From positions 1 through 13,297 of the forward strand of contig CAYNFH010000182.1 in the NCBI GenBank assembly GCA_964396385.1: a stretch of DNA of 13,297 nt. The letters run 5' to 3'. Shown here piece by piece: positions 6,637 through 12,662 of the stretch (positions within the stretch are counted from its first letter, which is position 1; every line of letters begins with the position of its first letter). The notes beneath the pieces are model-generated. The model was not told the origin of the DNA, ran no database searches, and saw only the letters and a list, made by a program, of their open reading frames with translations. The position numbers were made by a program, and so were the translations under genes. This DNA comes from CAYNFH01 sp964396385. GTDB lineage: Bacteria; Armatimonadota; Chthonomonadetes; Chthonomonadales; CAJBBX01.

Positions 6637-6645
6637 ATGATACTG

Positions 6646-8589
6646 ATGATGAACCGCCGAACACGCCGACTGTCTCAGCTCTCCGTACTTATTTGCCTGG
6701 CCCTGCCGTTTGCGCTCTGGCAGGCAGCCGCGGAGCTACCCTCGCCCTCACACTCAAAGCCTGGCCAGCGGCAAGTGACCCGCTCCAGTGCGGCCGCGTT
6801 CGTCCCGTCCCGCGGCAAGCTCGGGCAGGACCTATTCCTTGCTGTCGGCCCTGGCAACATCCAGGGCGTGGAAGCCCTCCTGAAACGGGGCGCGGATCCA
6901 AACGCCCGCAACAGCCTGGAGATGACGCCCCTCCACATCGCGGCCGCCGCTGCGCCATCCAGAATCCTGGAGCTGCTGCTGCAGGCGGGTGGCAAGCTGG
7001 ATGCAACCAGCCCTTACAGCACGCCGCTGATGTTCGCCTGCTTGACCGGGAATGTCCCCAACATCCAGCTCCTGCTGTCAAGAGGCGCCAGCGTCACCGT
7101 TCAGCGACCGGATGGCATCACGCCGTTGATGCTGGCCTGCCGCGATGGCCTGCCGGATATTGTCGGTGAGCTGCTGAGACGGAAAGCGAACCCCAACGCC
7201 AAGGACTCCGATGGGGCTACGCCGCTCATCTATGCGGCCCGGGAGGGTCACGCGGACGTGGGGCGCATTCTGCTGGATGCCGGCGTGCCGGTAGACAGGG
7301 CAGACGACCACGGCTGGACGCCCCTGATGTATGCCGCCAGGAACGGCAATGCGGATTTCGTCAAGCTGCTGCTGGACAAGGGCGCCAACCCGAACGCCCG
7401 CGATGAGAAGAAGCGGACGCCCCTCCTTCTAGCCGCCACCTATGGCGACCATCCGGACGTGATCCGCGCGCTGCTGGCCGGGGGCGCGGACGTGCGCGCC
7501 ACCGATGTGCGCCACCACAGCGCGTATGACCTGGCCGTGGCCAAGAGCCACAATGAGTGCAGCGGCCTGCTGGGAAGCGGCAGTCCAGCCGGAGCTCCGT
7601 TGCGGTCCCCGCGCGGAGCTGTTCAGGTGAGCCTCAAGGCCATCCAGCGCTCCATGCTGGCATTCAACCACAACACCGGCTGTGTCTCGTGCCATCAGGA
7701 TGGGCTAGGCAGAATCGCCACCGGCGCGGCGGCTGCACACGGGCTCACCCTGAATCCTGCCGTGGAGAGAGTAGAGCTGGCGCGCGTTAACGCCGAGATC
7801 AACGGCCTGCTTCCGCTGCACCGGAAAGCCCTCAAAGACCCGGAGGCGATGAAGCGAGTCCCCTTGATCGAGATCGGCGACCTTCCCATCTACTACGGGT
7901 TGACGCTCGCCGGCATGGCCGCCCACAATCAGTCGCCCAGCGATGCGACCGCGGCGGCAGCCATGGTGGTCGCCCGCCTGCAGCTCCCGGATGGCCACTG
8001 GATGTTCGCCCTGCCCAGGGTTCCCATGGAGTCCAGCCACTTCACCACTACGGCGCTCGCTATCCAGGCGCTGCGGACGTACGGCCCAAAAGCCAATGCG
8101 CCGGAGATCGCGCAGCGAATCCGGCATGCCGTCACCTGGCTGCTCTCAACCCCGGCGCAGACGGGCGAGGACCGGACCTTCCGGCTGCTCGCGCTGAAGT
8201 GGGCGGGCGCGACTGCGGAGCAGAGGCGCAAATCGGTCGACGAGCTGCGGGCCGAGCAGCGCCCGGATGGCGGCTGGCCGCAGATCCCCACGCTCCAGAG
8301 CGACGCCTACGCGACAGGCGAGGCGCTCTATGCGCTGCACGTAGCCGGCGGTCTGCCCATCACGGATCCCGTCTACCAGCGGGGAGTGCGGTTCTTGCTG
8401 CGCACGCAGGAGGAGGACGGATCGTGGTTTGTCAATAAGCGGGCCATGCCGGCTAATAACTATATCGACGCCGACTTCCCGCACGGCCAGTCGCAGTACT
8501 CGTCGTTCAATGGCACCTGCTGGGCTACGATGGCCCTGCTGCAATGCGTCGAGCGTCCACAGCGCCAGGCGTCTCGCACAGCAAATTAG
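6646..8589 (+). CDS. Exported ankyrin-repeat protein with CxxCH heme motif and squalene-cyclase-like barrel
   Basis: This 647-residue protein has three visible parts. Residues 1-29 form a signal peptide (MMNRRTRRLS, then a hydrophobic LICLALPFALW core). Residues 58 to about 310 hold seven to eight ankyrin repeats, with repeated TPLxxAA and LLxxGAxxN patterns (TPLHIAAA, TPLMFAC, TPLMLAC, TPLIYAA, TPLMYAA, TPLLLAA). A linker leads to NTGCVSCHQDGL with a single c-type heme motif, C346-x-x-C349-H350. Residues 430-635 form an all-helical prenyltransferase/squalene-oxidase-like barrel with QW-like motifs (LPDGHWMF, QRPDGGWPQ, EEDGSWFV) and SDAYATGEALYAL. The DxDD acid motif of true squalene-hopene cyclases is absent, so hopanoid cyclisation is unlikely. 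Export fits periplasmic heme attachment. A partner-binding redox or sensing role is possible but unproven. I recall similar architectures in Acidobacteria and Planctomycetes, unchecked. The gene is monocistronic, divergent from the Gfo/Idh gene. Confidence 0.93.
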   Translation: MMNRRTRRLSQLSVLICLALPFALWQAAAELPSPSHSKPGQRQVTRSSAAAFVPSRGKLGQDLFLAVGPGNIQGVEALLKRGADPNARNSLEMTPLHIAAAAAPSRILELLLQAGGKLDATSPYSTPLMFACLTGNVPNIQLLLSRGASVTVQRPDGITPLMLACRDGLPDIVGELLRRKANPNAKDSDGATPLIYAAREGHADVGRILLDAGVPVDRADDHGWTPLMYAARNGNADFVKLLLDKGANPNARDEKKRTPLLLAATYGDHPDVIRALLAGGADVRATDVRHHSAYDLAVAKSHNECSGLLGSGSPAGAPLRSPRGAVQVSLKAIQRSMLAFNHNTGCVSCHQDGLGRIATGAAAAHGLTLNPAVERVELARVNAEINGLLPLHRKALKDPEAMKRVPLIEIGDLPIYYGLTLAGMAAHNQSPSDATAAAAMVVARLQLPDGHWMFALPRVPMESSHFTTTALAIQALRTYGPKANAPEIAQRIRHAVTWLLSTPAQTGEDRTFRLLALKWAGATAEQRRKSVDELRAEQRPDGGWPQIPTLQSDAYATGEALYALHVAGGLPITDPVYQRGVRFLLRTQEEDGSWFVNKRAMPANNYIDADFPHGQSQYSSFNGTCWATMALLQCVERPQRQASRTAN

Positions 8590-8642
8590 TGGAGGTGTTT
8601 GACCAGAGTATATCCACCAACGCGAATCTGTGACAAGCTGCT

Positions 8643-8688
8643 GGGAGCGCGATGCTCCCGCTGTAGGGGCTGCCCTGCGTGGCCGCCC
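8643..8688. terminator. Two stacked hairpins between convergent genes
   Basis: GGGAGC (8643-8648) and GCTCCC (8654-8659) form a perfect 6-bp stem with a 5-nt loop. Next, GGGCTGCC (8667-8674) and GGCCGCCC (8681-8688) form a stem with one mismatch. GTAGGGGCTGCC at 8664-8674 is almost repeated as GTAGGGCCTGCC at 8695-8705. There is no T-run, so intrinsic termination is not certain, but the position between convergent stops at 8589 and 8711 fits. No gene is seen in the 121-bp gap. Confidence 0.5.
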
Positions 8689-8710
8689 GCCAGTGTAGGG
8701 CCTGCCATCA

Positions 8711-9460
8711 TCATCCAACTCCCAGCAGCCGCGCCATATTCCCGCCCATCACCATCGCGTACTCGTCGTCCGTCAGAGCCGGAGTACGGTAGGGGGTGGG
8801 GAGCCGGAGCGCGTCTATCTTCGCCTTCTCCACCTGCGGGCTGAACAGATAGCCATCCGTGGCAAACGTGATCTTCTCGATTCCCGACCGCCGGAACGCC
8901 TTCCCGAACGCGTGGTAGTACCACACGGCGCACGTGTCCAGGTACACGTTGGCCCGCTCGCGCGCCAGATCGCAATAGCGATCCATGTCTTCCCACCTGC
9001 CCCAGCAGCCCATGTGAGGCAGGATCCAGGTGACCTGAGGAAACTCCCGCGTGAGCGCATCGATGGCCCCATAGTCCACCAGGTGGATCTTCACCAGCCG
9101 GATCCCGAGCCGCGCGGCCTCTTCCACGATGGCGCGGGTAGTTGCCGTCATGTCCGGCCCGCCGTGCCTCAGCTCGCCCTGGTGCAGCTTGAGCCCCGTC
9201 CATCCCAGCTCCTGCGTGATGCGCCGCAGCTCCGGGTGCCACGGGTCCACCGGCCGCACGTGCCCAAACGGGATGAACCGGTCCGGATGCCGCTCGCAGG
9301 CGGCCCGCGTGATCTCATTGGAGCGGCGGGAGTCCATCCACGTTGCCATCACCACGCCCTTGTCGATACCGACGGCATCGTAATGCGTGATGACGTCGTC
9401 CACCAGGCCCTCCCAGTACTCCCCAACCACCTCCAGATGCATCATGCCGTCGATGATCAC
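8711..9460 (-). CDS. TIM-barrel amidohydrolase (amidohydrolase-2 type)
   Basis: This 249-residue protein belongs to the amidohydrolase-2 (COG2159-like) metal-dependent hydrolases and decarboxylases. The N-terminus IIDGMMHLE corresponds to the usual DxHxH metal site, but the first histidine is replaced by Met (M6), leaving H8. Other expected features are GLKLHQ (K91, H93), VKIHLVD (H126), WILPHMGCWG (H149), FATDGYL with the conserved aspartate D202, and the family ending GGNMARLLG. No signal peptide is present, so it is cytoplasmic. The start is a GTG at 9458-9460 with GAGGAGGAG just upstream. The gene is shorter than many relatives (about 280-330 residues). The missing ligand may mean altered metal binding or a lactonase- or decarboxylase-like reaction; the substrate is unknown. 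It converges on the ankyrin/heme gene and lies downstream of the small His-rich gene, from which a strong hairpin separates it. Confidence 0.9.
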   Translation of the reverse strand: MIIDGMMHLEVVGEYWEGLVDDVITHYDAVGIDKGVVMATWMDSRRSNEITRAACERHPDRFIPFGHVRPVDPWHPELRRITQELGWTGLKLHQGELRHGGPDMTATTRAIVEEAARLGIRLVKIHLVDYGAIDALTREFPQVTWILPHMGCWGRWEDMDRYCDLARERANVYLDTCAVWYYHAFGKAFRRSGIEKITFATDGYLFSPQVEKAKIDALRLPTPYRTPALTDDEYAMVMGGNMARLLGVG

Positions 9461-9540
9461 CGGCTCCTCCTCGCGCGGACGATCCGTCCCACTTTGCTAC
9501 GCCTCTAACTTGGCCGGCCTCCTTCGGATTCCTGCGGACT

Positions 9541-9583
9541 CACAAGAACGGCCGCCAGGGTAACCCTGGCGGCCGTTCTTGTG
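9541..9583 (-). terminator. Perfect 20-bp inverted repeat, probable terminator
   Basis: CACAAGAACGGCCGCCAGGG (9541-9560) and its exact reverse complement (9564-9583) flank a 3-nt loop. It lies 20 bp after the stop of the minus-strand gene at 9604-9909 and before the next minus-strand gene. The stem's outer end carries AAGAA/TTCTT, but no T-run follows it. The best reading is a terminator isolating the small gene; an attenuator or a repeat is possible. Confidence 0.72.
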
Positions 9584-9603
9584 AAGGGAAAGCTAGATTC
9601 CGC

Positions 9604-9909
9604 CTAGCCGTGCCGGAAATGATGGTGATGCCGCCATGCGCGATGATACCGCCATGCCGCCCGCTCCCGGTGGTGGCGCTGGTCGATCCTGTCCTGGTAC
9701 CGCTTGTACGCATACGCGGTGGCGCCCAGGCCCACGAACGCCGGGACCTTGTTGCCCCGCCGGGTAAAAAGATACGCGGTCGCCGCGCCCAGCCCCAGGG
9801 CGGTGTTGCGGCGGCCTTCCTCACTTGCGGCGGCCGAAAGAGGCGTCAGGACGGCTCCGGCCAGTACGAGCGCGGCCAGGGCGCCCGTGAAAAGTCGAGT
9901 CTTGGTCAT
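9604..9909 (-). CDS. Small exported protein with duplicated Gly-rich motif and His-rich tail
   Basis: This 101-residue protein has a typical Sec signal peptide (residues 1-28, MTKTRLFTGA, Ala/Leu/Val core, ending SAAA). The mature part contains two similar segments, LGLGAATAYLFTR (38-50) and VGLGATAYAYKR (59-70), which look like paired Gly-zipper-type helices. A C-terminal tail from about residue 79 is rich in His, Arg and Trp, including HHHH at 94-97, and might bind metal or nucleotides. The ATG at 9909 has AGGAGG 8 bp upstream, and the transcript is closed by the 9541-9583 stem, so it is likely a single-gene unit. It is divergent from the YceI gene. I do not recognise the family. The localisation (periplasm or cell surface) is inferred from the signal peptide; no enzymatic motif is visible. 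Because of its short length, moderate caution is appropriate. Confidence 0.8.
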   Translation of the reverse strand: MTKTRLFTGALAALVLAGAVLTPLSAAASEEGRRNTALGLGAATAYLFTRRGNKVPAFVGLGATAYAYKRYQDRIDQRHHRERAAWRYHRAWRHHHHFRHG

Positions 9910-9999
9910 GTCTTTATCCTCCTAATGAGCGGTACGTGTCCGCTCGCCCGTTGTGACATACTTTACCAGCATTTCTACCGGCAGGAGGGAGAACGATCA
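9910..9999. promoter_or_regulatory. Divergent intergenic region between small exported gene and yceI-like gene
   Basis: This 90-bp gap between two divergent starts must hold the upstream signals for both genes. A region of lower GC (TTGTGACATACTTTACC, about 9950-9966) lies in the middle and could contain promoter elements, but I cannot fix -35 and -10 boxes with confidence. Confidence 0.4.
9983..9991 (+). promoter_or_regulatory. Ribosome binding site fixing the YceI gene start
   Basis: AGGAGGGAG lies 8 bp before the ATG at 10000. It rules out in-frame starts far upstream (from 9610) that would read through the small minus-strand gene. Confidence 0.75.
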
Positions 10000-10551
10000 A
10001 TGGCTAGATGGACCTTTGAGCCAGGACATACCGCGGCCGCTTTCGCGGTTCGGCACATGATGGTCACCTTTGTGCGGGGTCACTTCAAGAACGTACACGG
10101 CACACTGGACTTCGATCCCGCCGACCCAACACGGCTGTCGGTCGAGGTAACCATCGATGCCAGAGGACTTTGGACCGGAGAGCCGGCCCGCGACGACCAC
10201 CTGCGTAGCGCCGACTTTCTGGACGTGGAGAGATACCCGACCATAACGTTTAAGTCCACGCGGTGCAACTGCATCGGCCCGCACCACTTTGACATGACCG
10301 GCCACCTGACCATTCGCGGCGTGACCCGCGAGGTAACGCTGCACGTGCAGTATCTCGGCCAGTGGCAAACTCCCTGGTGGGAGGACGGCGTGGACAAGGG
10401 ACCCAAGACCCGCGCGGGCTTTGTGGCTACGACTTCCATTAACCGTCACGACTTTGGCGTAAGCTGGAACGGCTCCCTGATCAACAACGGCATTGTCGTG
10501 GGCGATACCGTCGACATAACAATTGACGCCGAAGCGATACTGGAGGGTTAA
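10000..10551 (+). CDS. yceI: YceI family protein (polyisoprenoid-binding, lipocalin-like)
   Basis: This 183-residue protein is of normal length for the YceI family, lipocalin-like beta barrels that bind isoprenoid chains. The opening ARWTFEPGHTAAAFAVRHM is the family's hallmark start, followed by the VRGHFKNVHGTLDFDP hairpin (25-40), the DHLRSADFLDVERYPTITF block (66-84), the GHLTIRGVTREVTL strands (101-114) and a C-terminal NRHDFGVSW...VVGDTVDITIDAE section. There is no signal peptide, unlike periplasmic E. coli YceI, so it is probably cytoplasmic. The start ATG has AGGAGGGAG 8 bp upstream. The next gene begins 2 bp after its stop, with its ribosome binding site lying inside this gene's last codons, so they are almost certainly cotranscribed. 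The ligand is not visible. Confidence 0.95.
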   Translation: MARWTFEPGHTAAAFAVRHMMVTFVRGHFKNVHGTLDFDPADPTRLSVEVTIDARGLWTGEPARDDHLRSADFLDVERYPTITFKSTRCNCIGPHHFDMTGHLTIRGVTREVTLHVQYLGQWQTPWWEDGVDKGPKTRAGFVATTSINRHDFGVSWNGSLINNGIVVGDTVDITIDAEAILEG

Positions 10552-10553
10552 CC

Positions 10554-11261
10554 ATGAGGAGAAGCTATTGGGCGCTGGTGGCGGCTGCACTGGCCGGCGC
10601 GGGCGTGGCGTGCGCGGCGCCGCCGGTGATGCAGCTCTTTGTAAACGGCCGGTCGGTACCTACGGACATACGCACGATTAATGGGCGGCCCTACGTGCCG
10701 CTGGCGGACGTGGCCCGCGCCCTGAACATGACCGTCGTCCGGCGGTCGGGCGGCTACGAGCTCACCGTGGCCGGCGGCGCGGGACAGGTGCAGGGCGCGC
10801 GCCAGGGCAAGATAGGGGACGAACTCTTCACCTGCAAGTGGCGTTTTCAGGTGCTGGGCGTGCAGGAGGCGCCGGAGTACGTCGAGCGGTACTACCAGCA
10901 GAAGCGCGCCATCAAGCCGAGGACGGAAGATGAGACGCTCATTCTCGTCTCATGCCGCATCAAGAACGGCGTGAGGACCACCCAGACGCCCATCCTCACG
11001 GAGCGCATTCCCGGCAACACCGCCATCGCGGACGATCAAGGTCATTCCTACGCGCCCATCGACTACGACGCGCGCGAGGAAACGGACAAGATAGGCAGCT
11101 ACGCGGCGGCCTCCATGCTGCCCGGAGCGCAGGCGGACTTTGTCCTAGTCTTCAGCGTCCCCAGGGGCACGCGCCCCAGGGCGCTCGTCTTCACCCTGCT
11201 CAACTACCCGGACAACGCGAACGGCCAGGGCACCGACGTCCGCGTCCAGCTTGCTCCGTAG
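10554..11261 (+). CDS. Secreted protein with copper-amine-oxidase-N-terminal-like (stalk) domain
   Basis: This 235-residue protein starts with a signal peptide (residues 1-21, MRRSYWALVA, then Ala/Gly/Val, ending ACA). Residues 26-72 match the small alpha/beta 'copper amine oxidase N-terminal' or stalk domain: MQLFVNGRSV, NGRPYVPLADVARALNM and a final GYELTV strand. This module is common in extracellular proteins of Firmicutes and Armatimonadota and contains no copper site. The rest (about 90-235) is beta-rich, with LILVSCRIKNGV, ADDQGHSYAPIDYD and FVLVFSVPRGTRP strands resembling DUF4352/Telokin-like Ig domains; this part is less certain. The GGAGGG site lies inside the end of the YceI gene, 6 bp before the ATG. 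The next gene starts 6 bp after its stop. It likely works in the cell envelope or is secreted; no catalytic residues are evident. Confidence 0.85.
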   Translation: MRRSYWALVAAALAGAGVACAAPPVMQLFVNGRSVPTDIRTINGRPYVPLADVARALNMTVVRRSGGYELTVAGGAGQVQGARQGKIGDELFTCKWRFQVLGVQEAPEYVERYYQQKRAIKPRTEDETLILVSCRIKNGVRTTQTPILTERIPGNTAIADDQGHSYAPIDYDAREETDKIGSYAAASMLPGAQADFVLVFSVPRGTRPRALVFTLLNYPDNANGQGTDVRVQLAP

Positions 11262-11267
11262 ATTGCC

Positions 11268-12428
11268 ATGCGGCCCGATCTGCGCTACATCTACGCATTC
11301 ATCGCGCTAGGGCTCCCCCTTACCTGCGCCCTCCGTGCGAACGCCCAACTTGGCGACCGGACGATTAGGCGCACGCTGCCTGGTTGGGTCTCCTGGACCT
11401 CCCACTTCTCAGGCGGTGGTCGCTTCTTGTGCCTGGACGTGTACGTTGGCCAGGAGAACAAGTCACGAGACTACCTCTACGACCTCAAGACTGGGCGGCT
11501 GAGGTGCCTGCCGGAAGCCGACTACATCGCTGTCTCTCCTCACGACCAACGCATTGCAACCAGCGCCTATGCGTATTGGCCGAATCAGCTATGTACCGTT
11601 AAGGTGTTGGATTCCAGGAATCTGCGAGTACTGGCCACAGCCAGGTGCAGGGGCTATCCCAATGGGTTGGAGTTCTCGCCGAATGGATATGCCACAGCAT
11701 GGGCACAGAGCGACTCCGAGGACGGAAGCCGCCACGGAATCTATGTCTGGCAATATCGTGGCGGATCTCCTCGGCTGTTGAGCAGATGGGCTTCCGATCT
11801 TCAGCGGCGAACTCTCCCGGGCCTCAACCATATAGACGTTCAACTTCTGGCTTGGCGGCCCAAGATAGGGATTCTGATCTGGGTGGGTATGTCCAGCACC
11901 GTTGATGCACCCAATGGTTGGGAAGGCCTGTGCTGTGTTGACCCCGACAAAGGTACCCTCATCGCAAAGCCGTTCAAGGGCGTTGCCAAGGGAAGCTGGG
12001 TCTTGCCGGACGGAACACTCGCCGACTGGTACAATCAAGGGCTCGCGGATCCAAACGAGGGCAACATACGAATATATCGCCGCGACCTCCGCAATGGGCA
12101 GAGAACCGGCACAATGTTCAGTCACAGAGGCGCTCTCGCGCTGGACGAAGGGGATCTGGGACTCACTTGCGCGCGCCATTCAATGCGGTTCCTGGTGTAT
12201 GGTGCTGCCGGATCGCATCGCCACCGCTACGATCCGTATCACGTCTACGGCTGGGTCGTGGACGTGCCATCACGGCGGAAGCAGCTTGTCCTCCGCGCGA
12301 CCGTTCCGAGCCACGGCGATGAGAATCACGAGCCCGACTTCTGGGCTGCCCTCTCTCCGGACGGCCACCGGATCGCCTACGCCACGGGCAAACGTCAAAA
12401 CCTGGTCGTCATCAGATCCATCCCGTAG
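11268..12428 (+). CDS. Secreted beta-propeller protein (WD40/TolB-like), function unknown
   Basis: This 386-residue protein has a signal peptide of about 26 residues (IYAFIALGLPLTCALRANA, cleavage before QLGD). The mature chain contains repeated blade-like motifs: YIAVSPHDQRIATS (86-99), GLEFSPNGYATAWAQ (133-147), WALSPDG-like FWAALSPDGHRIAYATGK (358-375), DLKTGRLRC and DRNLR-type turns. These suggest a TolB/PD40 beta-propeller of five or six blades, with aspartate-poor and irregular repeats. No enzyme motif is visible. It starts 6 bp after the preceding stop, with no clear Shine-Dalgarno site, so translation may depend on coupling. Its codon use looks less GC-extreme than its neighbours, which may indicate a different origin or weaker selection. 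A role in binding protein or glycan partners outside the membrane is possible. The family call rests on repeat style, not on a signature. Confidence 0.8.
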   Translation: MRPDLRYIYAFIALGLPLTCALRANAQLGDRTIRRTLPGWVSWTSHFSGGGRFLCLDVYVGQENKSRDYLYDLKTGRLRCLPEADYIAVSPHDQRIATSAYAYWPNQLCTVKVLDSRNLRVLATARCRGYPNGLEFSPNGYATAWAQSDSEDGSRHGIYVWQYRGGSPRLLSRWASDLQRRTLPGLNHIDVQLLAWRPKIGILIWVGMSSTVDAPNGWEGLCCVDPDKGTLIAKPFKGVAKGSWVLPDGTLADWYNQGLADPNEGNIRIYRRDLRNGQRTGTMFSHRGALALDEGDLGLTCARHSMRFLVYGAAGSHRHRYDPYHVYGWVVDVPSRRKQLVLRATVPSHGDENHEPDFWAALSPDGHRIAYATGKRQNLVVIRSIP

Positions 12429-12496
12429 AGGGCCTGGGACGGTTACATCGCTAGGATCTCGCGGAGAACGCAAGGTCACACGCGCCGCCACACCGC

Positions 12497-12584
12497 GCCG
12501 GGCTGAAACGCTATTGAAAGAGAGCCCGGCTCCCAGCCCGACAGGGGTTTCCTCCACAATAGCCCTGCGGGTTCAGCCCCGGGC
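12497..12584 (-). repeat. Long palindromic repeat element, copy B (degenerate, inverted)
   Basis: Read on the minus strand, this matches copy A at 3002-3102. Shared segments in the same order include GGGCTGAACCC, GCTATT, CGGGCTGGG, GAGCCGG and TTCAATAGC. Its arms pair as GCTATTG (12510-12516) with CAATAGC (12557-12563) and GCCGGGCTGAA (12497-12507) with TTCAGCCCCGGGC (12572-12584), but the left arm lacks several bases, so the outer stem is bulged. It lies between convergent genes (stops at 12428 and 12660). The rest of the 231-bp gap holds no gene. Confidence 0.8.
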
Positions 12585-12634
12585 GGCGTAGGAATGCGTA
12601 CACAGTGGCGGAATGCGGGCCATCTTCCGACCCT

Positions 12635-12662
12635 TCTTCGTGCCATTGTGTCTTCGTGGTTA
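12635..12662 (-). repeat. CACGAAG-type tandem repeat abutting a stop codon
   Basis: On the minus strand, the TAA stop of the amidohydrolase gene is followed after one C by three 8-bp units: CACGAAGA, CACAATGG, CACGAAGA. This is the same style as the 9-bp CACAGAG units that abut the TAA of the Gfo/Idh gene at 5335-6402. It could be a degraded element of the same family. Confidence 0.75.

Noticed and set aside
6511..6645. N-terminal extension of the ankyrin/heme protein from an upstream ATG
   Set aside because: The extension has no ribosome binding site and would bury the signal peptide; a site at 6629-6636 supports the start at 6646 or 6649.
6646..8589. True squalene-hopene cyclase
   Set aside because: The DxDD catalytic motif is absent and the barrel is shorter than the two-domain cyclases, so only the fold similarity is claimed.
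10554..10616. Lipoprotein signal in the stalk-domain protein (cysteine at residue 20)
   Set aside because: The residues before the cysteine (G-V-A) do not fit a lipobox, which needs Leu/Val/Ile at -3; ordinary signal peptidase I cleavage is more likely.
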